Position numbers and translations under genes: made by a program
In this document: one piece after another, positions 23,833 to 37,408 of the stretch
How the letters are laid out: the number at the start of each line of letters is the position of its first letter
Numbering within the stretch: position 1 is the first letter of the stretch
Assembly: GCA_947561715.1 (NCBI GenBank)
Contig: OX387199.1
Location: 8,003,001 to 8,067,000, forward strand
DNA: 64,000 nucleotides
Reading direction: 5' to 3'
Source of the DNA: Ascidia mentula
Lineage: Eukaryota; Chordata; Ascidiacea; Phlebobranchia; Ascidiidae
Notes under the pieces: model-generated
Told to the model about the DNA's origin: nothing
The model's database searches: none
What the model saw: only the letters and a program-made list of their open reading frames with translations

Positions 23833-26078
23833 ATGTCACTCCACGATGACTATGTGAAGATTGAAAAAATTGGAGAAGGTAATGTAATGTTGTCCAGATG
23901 TAAAGTCAGGTTGCTATCTTTGTTTGTTATAACTTTATTGTCTGTTAGGTACATATGGTGTTGTGTATAAGGGCCGGAACAAGAAAACCAACCAGGTTGT
24001 TGCCCTGAAAAAGATTAGGCTTGAAAGTGAGGAAGAGGGTGTTCCCAGTACAGCCATAAGGGAAATTTCAATTCTGAAGGAGTTGCAACATCCCAACATT
24101 GTCTCGTATGTGTTTTGAATCTGACAGATTTTAAACACTTTTTTCATATGTGCTTTTGTCATCTTGTAGCTCACTATTGTAGGCCAATTGGTAAAACTGT
24201 TCATATTTGTGAAAGTTTACTGAGAATCCATGCAGAAACAATTAACTTGTGCTTTAACATATGGAAAACGTATTGATAATCCAGGAAATTAATGTTCGAT
24301 GAAAAAACCTTCGCCCAAATTACAAACTTAACAATCTGGATTGTACATCTGTCAAATACACAAAAAATGTTAAAATGCAAGCATATTTTGATGAACTAAT
24401 TTTAAAAGTTAATGAGCATTCTTCTGTTTATAATGGTTATATAAGTAGCTATATACAGATCTCCACTAATTCCAGTGGGTAGTGTGACAAAGTTCACAAT
24501 TACACCAATATAGTTTACCATTTTGTTTCAGGCTTCAGGATGTTGTTCTACAGGAAAACAACCTCTTTCTTGTGTTTGAGTTCCTGCAAATGGACCTTAA
24601 AAAGTACATGGACACCATTCCTTCCGGAAAGTACATGGACAAGGAGCTTGTTCGAGTTAGTAAATTGGGCTTTAAGATCAAAATAATTTTTGAATAGGTT
24701 TAAACACTGACTGCTGTTATTACAGAGCTACACATATCAAATACTTCAAGGAATTACTTATTGTCATTCCCGGCGTGTGCTACACCGAGACATGAAACCC
24801 CAAAATTTGTTGATTGATAGAAATGGTATCATTAAACTCGCTGATTTTGGCTTAGCAAGAGCTTTTGGTATTCCCGTCAGAGTTTACACACATGAGGTAA
24901 CACTATGTTTGTATTGGCATTCATAAAATTTATGTCATGAATGTTGGACTCATCCAGAATTACATTTTTAAATCCTGAATTTAAGTGGAAAAACTGATTT
25001 AACTTTTTCGGAAGTGAAATGTCATGAAAGAATTTATCCACTGACTTGTTGCACAAGAGCACTTTTAATAGATAACACATAAGCAAGGTTCACCAACTTT
25101 GTTTCCCAAGTGCTATGATGTTTGTCATAAACTAAAGATTTGCATGTGCAGGTTGTTACACTGTGGTACAGAGCTCCTGAGGTTCTGCTTGGTTCATCAA
25201 GATACTCCACACCAGTTGATGTGTGGAGTATTGGAACCATCTTCGCCGAAATGGCAACCAAACGCCCACTGTTCCATGGTGACTCTGAAATTGATCAGCT
25301 ATTCAGAATATTCAGGTTAAGACAAGTGTTATATTATTCATTTTGATTAGTATATTAAATGTTAGTCTTTGTAATGCAGCTTTTCAAATTCCATATTATG
25401 CCATGCCCTTGTTGTGTGTTTTGTAATGAAATTAATCAAAGAAAGGTTTCGCCAGAAGAAAACAAGTGATTCGTTTTACCTACATTGTATATTGTCTTAA
25501 TCATAGGTACGCAAAAATGTCTTAACCAAGAGTTAATTTTGAACCAAAATTTTAAGCTATAAGTTATGATATTTAGGTTTTAGAATAACCACGTACTTAA
25601 TTGAATGTTTAATTACAGAGTGTTGGGGACTCCTACTGACGATGTGTGGCCCGGTGTATGTCAACTTAAAGATTACAAACAAACATTTCCCAAGTGGAAA
25701 AGTGGCAGCTTGATGGACTCTGTCAAAAACCTTAATGAGGAAGGCCTGGACTTGCTTGCTGTGAGTAATTGGTTTGTTTTTTAACGTCTTAATGTTTAGG
25801 CTTTGAGACACAAATGTACTTGTATCATTAAGTCGACCTGGAGCTCTATTTAAGGTTTGGCAGATGTCGTTTTTACCAGTTACTAACCAAAGGCACGTCT
25901 TTAGTACCTTTAACCTAATGTTACAAATTATGTGTTTGTTCGACAGAAATGCCTCATTTACAATCCGGCGAAACGCATATCGGCCAAAGTCGCCCTGTCC
26001 CATCCATACTTTGACGGTCTGGACAAAAAGGCTTTGCCTGGAACGCACGTTCCTCTGGTGCCACGGATTGCGGCCTAA
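23833..26078 (+). CDS. CDK1: Cyclin-dependent kinase 1 (cdc2)
   Basis: Seven exons: 23833-23878, 23949-24105, 24532-24655, 24726-24896, 25152-25315, 25619-25760 and 25947-26078, giving 311 residues. The protein kinase drives entry into mitosis with B-type cyclins. Visible landmarks are the Gly loop IGEGTYGVV with the inhibitory Thr-Tyr pair, catalytic VVALKKIRL, the diagnostic PSTAIRE helix, [16 protein letters not shown], the T-loop [16 protein letters not shown] and the Cks-contact region. [15 protein letters not shown] and the [12 protein letters not shown] segment favour CDK1 over CDK2. The start ATG is preceded by AAAA and gives MSLHDDY before the conserved core. The C-terminus is a little longer than usual ([12 protein letters not shown]). 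All catalytic residues are present, so it looks functional. Confidence 0.97.
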
Positions 26079-26217
26079 CACAAAACTTTCCTTGACGCCA
26101 CAGCATGCAGCAATTTTGAAACTCGTTTCGTTTCAGTTGTGTCGCCCTGGTATCGTTACTGCCGCTATCTCATACACACAGTGACGTCATAAGGGGCGTA
26201 ACCGGCTACGTTTCGTC

Positions 26218-26234
26218 GCCGTCTCGGAGACGGC
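26218..26234 (+). other. Palindromic hairpin in the CDK1 3' UTR
   Basis: GCCGTCTC and GAGACGGC face each other around a single G, 140 bases after the stop codon and before the AATAAA. Folded with a 5-base loop it would make a 6-bp GC-rich stem. It is not the histone stem-loop. Confidence 0.6.
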
Positions 26235-26339
26235 AGTTTTCCTCATTGGCCAAAATTTTCTTTTTTCAACTGTTTGTTTTTCTCTTTATTCAACTGAAAT
26301 TTGCGATTTCTGTCCGCCGTTTGTATGTACCCGTGTAGT

Positions 26340-26345
26340 AATAAA
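26340..26345 (+). terminator. Polyadenylation signal of CDK1
   Basis: AATAAA about 260 bases after the CDK1 stop, followed by TTTCTTTCAG and later T/G-rich sequence. It is the first such hexamer downstream of the stop. Confidence 0.6.
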
Positions 26346-29300
26346 TTTCTTTCAGGCAGATACAGAACACTGTCGTGCCGTTGCTGCCAGACGTTGCGTT
26401 CTGTTATGTTGAGAAATACAAATCGACTTTCCCACGCCTAAGACGTCACCGTGACGCTGATTATGTTACTTTGGCTAAACACGATTATCGTCATTTTGTT
26501 GGATTGTAGCGAAGTTGCCGAGCTGCTACAATTCTACAACCACAGTAAATGTTGAACAATTATACATGGAGATTCTGCGAACACGCTAGAGGGCGCCAAG
26601 GTATCATACACTAAATCGAGCCTTGGTCTTGTTGAGTCTGTAAATGTTGCGATGCAACGCGTAGTAAACCATTAGTGGTTATGTTGTGTGTTACGCGGTT
26701 ACCACAGCAGTGTCGAGCATTCGGTTTCAAAACTGCTGCGATTAACAACAAATTCGGTGCGGTTGCCCCTCCAATTGTCCTTGTAACATTGAGATGTTCA
26801 GATTTCACTGCTGCGTTCTGTATCTACAATCAGAAGCTAACAACAAATTGCAGATTACCATCAGACTCCATACTATAAAAAAATACAGAATCGTGATACT
26901 CACATATCTTTCAGCAAACGAAATAGTTTGGAAAACCCCCAATATTGCTTTGCGTTCCATAGTTCCGCGTAATAACGTGTCAACAGAAAGCATCGACGAA
27001 CATTCGCCTCAGTGTATAATGTAGATGAAGATTGGAGTATTTATTATTTGCATCTCATCGGCGTTGTCACGAAAAGGTTGTTTCAACGAAATACAGCGAA
27101 AAAAACAAGGCAACGGACGAAAACGAAATACGGACCTAAAAATACGCTGTATGGAAAATGAACACGGTCCACCATAACTCTTGCCTGTGCCCAAAATAGT
27201 TTTGACAAATATACAAGGGAAGAGGTCCCCTCTTTAGGCAAAGGTCGATATCGACTGAGCTCAGTTATCGACATGTCGGCGCCTTAAACCAACAAGCACA
27301 AATCCCTGGAATATCACAACGGACATTCCCATATGGATGAAAGCATCGGCGATCCTGCATAGATTTGTGGTCGTCGTGTATGTGAAGGCAGAGGCTGTGG
27401 TGGAAAACGCATGGCTCGGTGTGGCGATAGCACAAGCGGGAGGCCGTATATCCCCGTTTTCTTGGGGAGGCGCCGAGAGATGAGAAGCAAAACTTTATTA
27501 GGCCAGAAAGCGGCCGGCAGTTTTGCGACATAGAGCAGACATCTTTCCCGAGTCTGTTAGCAAACGTTTTGGTTGTCGACCGGCACACAAACTGCATAAC
27601 AAAGACTTTACCAGGCGCTTAAATTGCCCTGTTTTTGAAAAAGAATTGCGATTTTATGTCTCGGGCCTTTGTTTCTGCTTGATTAAAACTTCACTATACA
27701 AAAACAAACATGCTACAACTTGCTTCCTTGGGAACTCTCCCAACAACCGTATTGAAGTGGACACGTTTTATGTAAGTTTCCTACCAACAATAGCGTTTGG
27801 AAAAGTATTCTTTTGCGGTTTTCTGGTCTGCATGTTACAGCGAGCCAGGGCCCCAACTGTCCGCCCAGCCACCTGCAAACATTTTTGGAACACGAGCCAA
27901 GTATAATGCTCGACAGCAAGATAAGATTTGTATCTTGGTTCTCCCTTTTAGGGCCTGGGCCAGGGCGTTTTCTCGTGTCCGCAGCAAGCGAGAGAATTCG
28001 CGAAAAAAGGTGGTCACAAACTTTCGCCAGAGAAAAATTGCCACTGGATCACAACGAATGCGACTTTCAATCCGCGCCTCGGATTTGGATTTGCTTGATT
28101 AGCCTGCCGTGCTGCTTACTCAAGCGTGATAATTTCTCAAGCGCCACAATAAATTTATGCAGGGAAAGTCCCTACTTATAAAGGAAGTTGAAACGCTGTA
28201 ACTGTGTCGAAGATACGATATTGTAGCAGTAAGCAGTCAATGTAATGTGGAGAGTCCGACAAAGCAGAAGAAAAGTGCGTATACAGCCGATTACAACTAC
28301 CGTTGAGTAAAGATGCTTTTTGACGTTCGCATGAACAGCCAGTTGCCTTTTCCCAGTTCTACATGTTTAGAATTACAGATAACTGGCAATATAGATTGCT
28401 AGAACAGGTGCAACCGCATCCGACAGTTGGGTATACGGTTTGGGTGACAACAACTACTTGGTGTGGTCATCTCCGTGTGACCCAGCCAGGCAACCTGGGT
28501 CACGTCGGTATTTCGCAGTGCTGAACTGGGAACTCATTCCTCGCGTTCCTCAGGTTTCACCTGCTGATGCACGCTCTTGTGCACGTCCAGTCGGGCGTTT
28601 CAATGACAGCCGACGAACCTTTGGTTCATATTTTGTGCAGCCGCCAGGAAAGACTTGACGAGAAAGACGTTTTATGAGTTGGTGCGAAGGCATTATTTTA
28701 CACAAGTTTACACCGACTGGCAATTTATGAATTAAGTTTTTGTGATATGGTTGGATACATTTAAAGCAGTCAGAACGCATTTGTATTGGGAAACCGCATT
28801 GATGCAATGTCAGGCATAGGACAATTCGACGAATGTCAACAAAATATACCGTTTGTATAGGACTCGGTGACATTTTATTAACTTCAGCTGAGAGACGACT
28901 CGTTTTTTCAATTGATGTCAATGTCAATACCTACCTGACTGGAATTTGTATTTACCTAAGTGTGGGGCACAGGATATGCCTTGTCTGTCGCTCGAATCTC
29001 CGTCAGACACCCCAGCTTCTGTTTTGCCTGTCTGTGGGGTTGTAACATAGCTGTTCATTTAACTACTGCTCTAGTCATAAAAACAAAAGCACGGTTTGGT
29101 AAATCCCAATTGACAAATATTTTCTCAGAAGGCAGACAAATTTCGGCTTGACAGATCACCTGTATTATTCCATGCTTCATTGGTTGGAATTCCAAGTCTG
29201 ATTGTGTCCTATATCTATTGCGGTGTTGATATTTTGACTGGTTGCGCTACGTCTGCTATGAATAGGGTTTTTCACCAAATCCCAGTAGTCTCGCTCGTGA

Positions 29301-31124
29301 CGCAGACAATGCAAGACTATGATGTAATAGAGAGAATGAATCAAATGTTTTCATAACGAGTGTTTTCTACGGGTAGAGGATTTTCTTTTGTTGACAGCAC
29401 AGCTCGACAATTGGTATATCGCCTGTTTTCGTTTAGATCTACATTACAATTTGATTCCATTACTGTATCGCTTTGACAAGCTCTTTTCAAATTGTTCGTT
29501 TTAACTTCAGGCACCTTTTTGAATTTTGTGTACTTTTGATAGCTAGTAGTTCGCGTTTTTTGACATGCCAGGATCCAACTGCAAAATGTGCTGTAATGAT
29601 AAAAACTTTACTGCTATGAATTGTTAGTGCTTATGCCAAGGCTGTTTAACGGAGTCCTGTCAGCAAGCTAACGTTTTCCGTGGCCGTTCTCACCGTTCGC
29701 CGCTCCGGGCGCTGCTATCAAATTCTAGAACCTTGGCACAAAAGCGATTTCGCAAGAATTATTGCCCAAACACGACACGATTTGGCGCATTACGTATCTG
29801 TCAAATATTCGTGAGCCTTCAAAAAAGTTTTGCTTCGGTGTTTATTTTTGCTTGAATTCATTTCTCGTGTTACAAATTAAGTTATTTGCGCTGTGAAAGC
29901 TTGACTTTATTCACGAAGTAAAAGTTATGCTTTTACATACCCGCATTTTCGATCGCAACGTTTACCGCGCAGACCCCAATCTTATCTATTCAGGGCGGCT
30001 AGCATTGTCTTTTATTCCTCAACGCCAGGCCCGAAACGTCACACAATTGTGTAATGGGGGTCAAGAGGAGACACCAAGTCGTGACAATGGCAATATTATG
30101 ACAAGAACCCGTAATCTATTAAATGCGACTAATTTCACTCCTGTTAAGTGGAAAATGCACTAAAACAGTCGTAGCCAATACACAGGTATTATGTTGTGAG
30201 GGTAGTTTTAAAAATGTCGCGGTCATATCTTTGCAGTTATCCGTCATAGGGGCCACACGAAGAAGGGTGTGTTTGCACAAGTATTTAGATCCGCTTCTAG
30301 TCTTGCGTTTGAGGGCCTGGCTTTCGGCGATGACAAATGGGTTGGTCAGGCGCGGGTTCCTAATCCGCGACGTCGAACGAACCAAAATTGTACGCCGCGG
30401 CTACGACTGGCGAACACTGTCTTGTGTACGTAATACTTGCTCGCGTAAACGCCTTGTATTGTGTTCGCGTGACGAAAAATGGGTTTTCGGGAATTGTGTA
30501 CGTGTTAGCGTGGCAATTTAAGCAACCCACCAAGATGACCTTGTCCCTTATATATGGGTTAAGTATAATATCTGGGTAAATATTGGACAAAAGTTTGCGT
30601 TTATGATTAAGTGCTGAAATATGACGCTGTGAAAAACATTACTGTTGTCATAACTGAATGCTGGGATTATTCAAGCAGTGTACCTCGCATTGCTACACTG
30701 AACGTTGGCATAAGGCCATACGTTTTTATTTAGTTGACAGCAGTGCGTTCACCGAAAAAGGTGTGCCATAAAATTTTTGACAAACCATGCCTTATAAATA
30801 TGCGCTAGTCAAATATTACACCAGACTCTATGTTTCCACAAAACCGTGGGCGGTGTATACGTAAAGGGAATGTCAAAATCACGGTTCACTTCTTCGTGTA
30901 ATGAAACCACTTAAGCAGGCAAAGGTAAGTTTTTTGTGCAACTGGTCTTCAGTGTTCCCCAACTTACAAACATCCACACCATCGTCTTTACACAAAATCA
31001 ATTTGCCATGCAGGCGAATTTAGAAACATGGTTACATTAACGCGCCCGAAATATGTTTAAACATTTTATCGGTTACAGATGTAAGTTTTTACCTTTTCCT
31101 TCATATCCACTGCACTGCCACAAC
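26346..31124. other. Gene-free stretch between CDK1 and the next plus-strand gene
   Basis: I see only short unsupported reading frames on both strands. A 9-bp inverted repeat (GTGACCCAG / CTGGGTCAC, 28477-28503, 9-base loop) is the clearest local structure. The right end should hold the promoter of the following gene. Confidence 0.5.
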
Positions 31125-32530
31125 ATGATCGCGTCATCCGCAGCACCCATGACGTCACCAGTGATTATGTCATCATATTCTATTGGAGCAACCGTTTCGC
31201 CGACAGGCTCTTCCCACTCATCTTTGTCACCACCGCAGCCGGAGTCATCCAACGATCTTCGTCACAGTTCCAGCAACCACGCAGGATTGGCCAGTCCACC
31301 TGTTGCCATGGATATCGACGGCGACGGGTTGAAAAATAAACTTAAGGTAATCTACCATGTAACAATCACAAAAAATAACTACTTTTTACATCTTTTTTTC
31401 ACTTCAGAAAACGTCCGAACAACAGAACAGCATAGATGTGACAAACCATAGCGAATTAGTTCCAGGCGGTTCATTGATGTTCCAAAGCGCTACCTACCCA
31501 GCTTCTTCACTACAGCAACAGTACCACGACGACCTGATGCGCGAAGAACTCGTTAGTGACGTCATTCGCCATCAGCAGAACGTCCAAGTTCATCATGGGG
31601 TAGCGTACGAATCTTTGCAGGCGGTTACCACCATTTCCGGGTTCGATCACCATGGCAACAACCAGCAGGGAATCGAACAAGAGCGGCGTCATGCCCTCTC
31701 GCAGCTTTCAACGGTGACGCAACCAAACGGTGACGTCATAATGCCCTATATGACTGACGGCGTCCACCAACTGCACAACTCTATTGCCAGCAGTGGTGAC
31801 GGCCCTCAATTGAATGGACTAGGGATGTATTCGTCGGCAAACAGCGACGGAATACAACAAGCCATGGCTCCGATCTACGTTCAAATGCAGAATGGCACAA
31901 TACAGGTAAATGGCATTGTTTGATTTTATGCCGATAGAAAGTATGACAAAACTCACACAATTGTACATATTGTTCAGGGAAAATTTACACTGCAGAGTCC
32001 CGTTTGTACTTTTTTGTGTCAAGTTTCATCCCAATATTTTTCGATAGGCGCTGCCCCTTCTGTCGAGCAACGGAATGTCAAACAATGCAGCGATGGCCGC
32101 GCAACTGGCCAACCTCACCAGTTTGACACAAGTATGCTTCCAGCTTTTTGATTTACTTGTTTCCATATAAGCTTTTTACGTGAAACAAACATATCGTTAC
32201 TGTGTGCCAAAGGGACCACAGAAATATTAGTATTTATTTATGCAAAGCATTTTAATTAAAAACTTCTGCCTCACCGAAAATTGCCAATATCAATATTTGA
32301 CCAAACAAAGACCAAACAACGTTCACAATGCAAAACAAAACATTTTCGCGGAATTATTTTCCAGCAAAATGGCGTCTTCCAGGCGGTGACTGGAGAGTCC
32401 GCGAGCCACGTATCGACCAACAATCTAAACCCGCTTGCTGGAACACAACTAAGTGGAGAAATTCCGTCTCCAAACGAGCCCAAAAAAGAACAGCTGATGA
32501 GAAGTCGGAGCGGCGGGCCCCATAGATCCA
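31125..32530 (+). CDS. Low-complexity transcription-factor-like protein, 3' end unresolved
   Basis: Four exons join in phase: 31125-31346, 31408-31905, 32048-32131 and 32365-32530, about 325 residues, followed by a donor (gtacgt) and no stop. The sequence is rich in Ser, Gln, Asn, His and Met, with APIYVQMQNGTIQ, LPLLSSNGMSNNAAM and AAQLANLTSLTQ. It looks like a disordered activation region and shows no DNA-binding domain. I chose the ATG at 31125 (CAACATGATC) over the in-frame ATG at 31053. The last exon ends in phase 1, which fits the first paired-domain exon of the Pax gene at 38625. It may therefore be an alternative 5' part of that gene, or a separate gene whose end I cannot see. Confidence 0.55.
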
Positions 32531-35500
32531 GTACGTATGGTGATTGTGTTACTTTATAATTTGGCCTCGTGCTGGAATTTGAGGCTGGAAATTGTTTGTT
32601 GCTGCTTTGTCAGTGAAGATTTTTGCCAAAGGCTTTTGCATTGAGAAAACAAACGGAACAAAATGCAGGCGTGTATGGCTGCGTCACAGACAACAGAAAT
32701 CTTGAATTTGTGTTTTCCGAAGAGGGCCCAGATCCCTGGCCAAAAAAGAAATTTCTATGGGAAGCGATTTTTCGCTTCATTTCCCCATACAGGAAACATT
32801 TTACAGAAACGCTACAAGCGCGGCGTAAGGTTTAAATGAGTCTCCCCTGGTTGGGCTGCTCCTATTTCCAGTCAATGGTGATAACGCTACATTGGTCTTC
32901 CGTATCGGAGCCTTTATTCGGCACAATGCTCCACAGTTATGTCATAGGAGGCTGCCAGAGCGGATCGGGAATTCACCTTCCCACGGCTTTAGGTGTGTGA
33001 TTTAAGCAGATGTTTGCACCAAAACGTTACATTTTTGATGCCTCTGAAATTTTGTCACTTGCCAAGCAAAAATGTGGTTCGTACAATAAGATATGAACTC
33101 TCGGATCGAAAATTCATAAAAGCGTTCCAGGCCGACTTTCTTTAAATATCGTAGTGTCAATTCATACCGTTTTTCGAAAAATATTTTTTCAAGTTAGGTG
33201 TTAAATGAGCTGCAGGCTGTCCCGCTGTTCCCACCTATTAGGTCTCAATAATGCTTGTATGTATGTTATAAATATTCTTTTTAAATTAAATCTAATGGCC
33301 AGTACCAAATTAACAACTAGTTTAAATTCCTAGACAATTCAACTCAGCAGCAATAGAATTCTTCCAAATAAACGGGGTTACAATTTATTTCTTTTTATGT
33401 AAAAATATAATCCTCTGTACATCCAAAACGTGAGCAAACACAGTGTATGGCAATGACGGCTACGCAGTACAAAACCTATCATCGATGCTATTTGTTAAAA
33501 TAAACTTCCCAAAAAAGCCCATATATTTAAAGTGTTGAAAAGAAAACCCACTGACATCAATAGACAACGAAATATTCACTTGTTTACCGCGTCTCTGGCG
33601 AAAGATACCCATGGGGCCGGAGGCAACGAGGCACGACCCAGACAGTAAATTGACCCCACAAACACATCTTGGAGCCACTTGGGTGGAAAAGCGCTGCGCT
33701 CAGTTTCAGATTACGCGTCACGGAACGTTGCCAAGCACCAACAAACCCCCCATCCCTGCTTTGCGCCCCATTGCACACCCTAAGAGCCTGTGGGGCAAAA
33801 ATATTTTGGGTTTCGCGGTGAATTTTTCGGGTCGACGAGCACCGATACCGTTGGGGAGGTAGCGGCATAGCGTGATAAATCGACGCCGCTTTTTGCATGG
33901 GCGTTTTAGAACAAAACAACTCGCTTATGCGCCCGAGGAATGGTTTCTAGACTCGTTGATTATAAAGTTTTCGTTTCCACAAGCCTTGCTATTTACTCAT
34001 TCTCTTACACGTACTCTCTCAACCCAAAGTATTTTCTGCCTGCTTGGCAACGAAAACCTCCCTGGTTTACCAATTCGTCGTTTATGCCGATTGTCATGGT
34101 GAATTTCACTGTAAGAAAACATCCTTTGATTAAGTTTCATAAAAATCATTTTCTGGTAAAGCGTTGAAGCCAAACGGTTTACGGAATCATTTAATGAGTG
34201 TATAAGTTTGCGGTTTCCATACATTCTCAATTTTATCATTTCTTCAAAAGGTTATCAATTCCATAAACGATAAACTTGAACACTATGTAAAAGGGAGACC
34301 AATGTAATTTCGGCCAACGAATAACTTTTTAATCACTTCTAGGCTAAGATTCACGCTTGAGTGCAAACAATAATTTAAAAGATTGCACGCCTGACAATAT
34401 CACCTGGAATGAGGTGCATATCTTTTTTCGGCGCCAAGACTTTGAATCGGTTGTTGGTGACGTACTTCACCACCTTTCAACAACCTGAGGTTCAAAACAG
34501 GTCCCATGGGTTGGCGTGACAGCCACGGTTCACGCTTGAGCTCACCCGTCGAGTGCCTGTACACAGAGGCGTCTCGGGTTACCCAGGTACCAAAATGCTG
34601 CACTCCAAGCGTACCGATGCCCTTGGTCGAACAATGCACGATTGTGATGCAACATTCCAGCTGCACCTTTGCCAAAAATGGCCCGCAAACGCAGCAGTTC
34701 TTAGTTGGTGATGGTACCTGTACCAAAAAAACATTTCTTTCAATGTTGGATTGCTTTCGGAAAGCAGCAGAATTCTGTGCAATTTCAGGCTTTGTTTCAC
34801 ATGACACTGGCTTTCACCTGTTCGCGTCAGCGCATATCCCATGGTCTTACCCATGACGCTTCAGGGTATGCTGATTTCCTGGGCATTGGGATACCCACGC
34901 TCGCATGCCTGCATGCCGATCTCAAGTCAAGCCGAGAAGCAATTTCCTGGCGTACGTGTGTTCAACCAAAACAATCATCAGAGTGGAAAATATTGCGTTG
35001 AGCAATTTGTTACGTGGGGGCTTCGGGGCCGTTGTTTACCGTTTTGGCCGGTTGTGCATTTATAGCGGTTTCTTCAACAACTAACTGCTGAATTTGGTTT
35101 GAAAAGCTGTTTTGGTATTTTTTTTTAACACAGTTAGGTGTGTGCACTTCTTTGTCATAAAAGTTCAATATTAAATTAGCGCAATCCAACAAAAGTGCTT
35201 TGCAGGTTGTAATGTTAATACAACCCTGTTTTAATTACCTCAAGTTAAATTTCCAAAGTCACACGATCTTTTACTGGGGCAAAAATAATATTTTGCAATT
35301 TTTACAATTCAAAACACAGTCGGTGATAACTTCTATGGGTGCTCACTGATGCCACCTGACGGAAGGTTTAATATAATTCTGTAAACGCGTGTGGGACAAA
35401 AGAGCTGCAAACAAATCGATGAAATTGATAGTTTCAGCATCAGAGTCTGTTGGAACAAAAGTACAAGCATTGCAGCAAGATTTTTACCAAAATTTTGTTT

Positions 35501-37408
35501 CTTTGTCTTATAAGGAAATAGTAAATGTTACATGTGTTAATATTGAAAGGGTGGAAAACGTGCCCGATTTATAGAGCCCAAAGTCAGGAAAATTTGTGCA
35601 TGACTGGAAAATGTCTTTGATTGAAACAAGAGTTTTAGTGACCTTATTGATTAGGCTTACGCAAAACCAGTTGTTTGGTTCCCGTATCGTAGTAATATGT
35701 TGAGCATATGGAAACAGTGCGGCAGAGAAAACTTGGAGTCCGCATCGTAAACCCCTTTACGGTTGACTTGAAACTTTACGCTCAACCAAGCATGGTAAAA
35801 ATACCTTTCAAAATTGAGTAATTCAAGTCCAGCTCACTATTCAGAGAACAAACTCCAGTGTGTGAGATTGAGTTTACCTAAACGTAATATAATTCACAAG
35901 AGATCCATAGGATTTATCGTTATGCCGTATACACATAAGCTATTTTTCATTAGCCTTACGGTACGATGAGCGAGGGCTCTTCTATTCAGTGAAGCGAGCA
36001 GGCGGTTTTCACGCTTTGTTGCCGTTTGATGTGAAAAGGTTTAAAATTGAGGCCCCTCTGGCACTGCATTTGTTCCTGGCAGTCGCGCTGCGCTCTTTGT
36101 GTTTGTTTCTTTCTTTGCTCTTGCGCTCCTTTTCTTTTCCGCATGAGCGGTTTCCGGGTATGGGTGCGTGGCTCGTCGCGCTCTTTTGATTTGTCCGCTT
36201 CGTTGCGCAGCGCGTGTGTGCATTCAGACGGCACCCGTCTGTCTACTAACCGTGATGGTGTTGTGTGTGCCGTGACGCGTAAAATCCTGCTTGTCGCGCG
36301 GCAGTGAGGGCCCCGACGCCTAGAAAAAGCGCATTCCGCTTGAGCGAACATAACGATTGTGTCAAGTGGAACGGTTCGCTGTTCCACGATAATAGAATGT
36401 GAGCTCAGCTACAGGGAAAAGCGCGCCGTTTGTTTCGGATATCTTTCCTCAAAAGGCAATTACACTGAATTATGTTTATGCACGTGTAGGAACAGAAAAA
36501 GGTCAAAAATTGGTTCCTGGAATGAATGTAGCCAAAACGCAGCCAAAAAGCTGCCAGTAAGCGATACAGCCATTTCTACGTTTTTGCAAAAAGAAATTTG
36601 TTCTGTTAATCTGTTCAGGTGTTTTATCATACTACTTCTACATAAATTGTAATTTGTCTCAGTTTCACCAGAATCACTTTTACGCTGCTTTCCTAGCAAC
36701 CAGGCGAAAGAAGCAAGGCAAGTACGCGTGATCATTCGGATTCCGAGTAAATCCGAATGGCGTTCGCGCCGTAGTCTCAAAGCAGTCGAGAAGAAAGGTG
36801 TGCCGTTCACTGTAATGGCGGACAAAATGGCTTCCAGTTCTCACAATAAGCGTGTGGCTGTTCGGGGCTCAACCTTATTACGACCGGTAACTCGCTGTGC
36901 AAAGTGATCACAGTACTTTTGGCAGGAGGAGGTTGTTAGGAAGTTTGTCCATCGTTGACTGCGTTTTTACTGCGCTTGATTAGCTTCCAGTGGTTTGCGC
37001 TTGACTGCACAGTAATCGCCCAAGCAAAGTGAAACGCTTTGTTGCACGCGGTAATAATCAACTTGCTGTTTAGCGCGAGTATATGAACTTTTAGTGGTCG
37101 GTTTATATTGTTTCGGTAATTTATTCAGAAATAGCAGCCATTGTTAATAAATTTTGGTTTGGAATCAAGTTTGGTAAAAAATCACAAAAAAAGAACATTT
37201 ACACAAGACGTCTTTGAGGAAATTGTGCTATGTTTAGCGTTTTTCTACCTTTATGGTTATTGGTTACTATGAGCTTGATACTCTATGGTAGATTTTGTTA
37301 AAAAAATTCATCACATTTCCGACTTATCCCATAGTTTAGTTATCTAAGTTAAGAAATGGTATTAAGCTTGCAGATTGGGTGTTGTCATAAAATGAAAATA
37401 AAGTTAGA
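32531..37408. other. Gene-poor stretch before the Pax gene
   Basis: No supported exon is visible. A locally GC- and CpG-rich patch at about 36000-36350 and an 8-bp inverted repeat (ATTCGGAT / ATCCGAAT, about 36736-36760) lie in the last 1.5 kb and may belong to the promoter. If the upstream exons splice into the Pax gene, this is largely intron. Confidence 0.45.

Noticed and set aside
28477-28503. Nine-base inverted repeat as a regulatory site or RNA gene
   Set aside because: Isolated, with no flanking pairing, promoter or gene nearby; expected occasionally by chance.
30901-30924. Possible mini first exon (MKPLKQAK then gtaagt) before the 31125 gene
   Set aside because: The only nearby acceptor (31080) leads at once to a stop, so no open product results.
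32611-32705. Possible last exon for the 31125 gene (acceptor TTTGTCAG, then about 30 codons to a stop)
   Set aside because: Phase fits, but the residues show no conserved pattern; a splice to the Pax gene is equally compatible. Left open.
35986-36387. Arg-rich minus-strand frame in a GC-rich patch
   Set aside because: No homologue pattern, no splice or start support; composition of a CpG-rich patch explains it.
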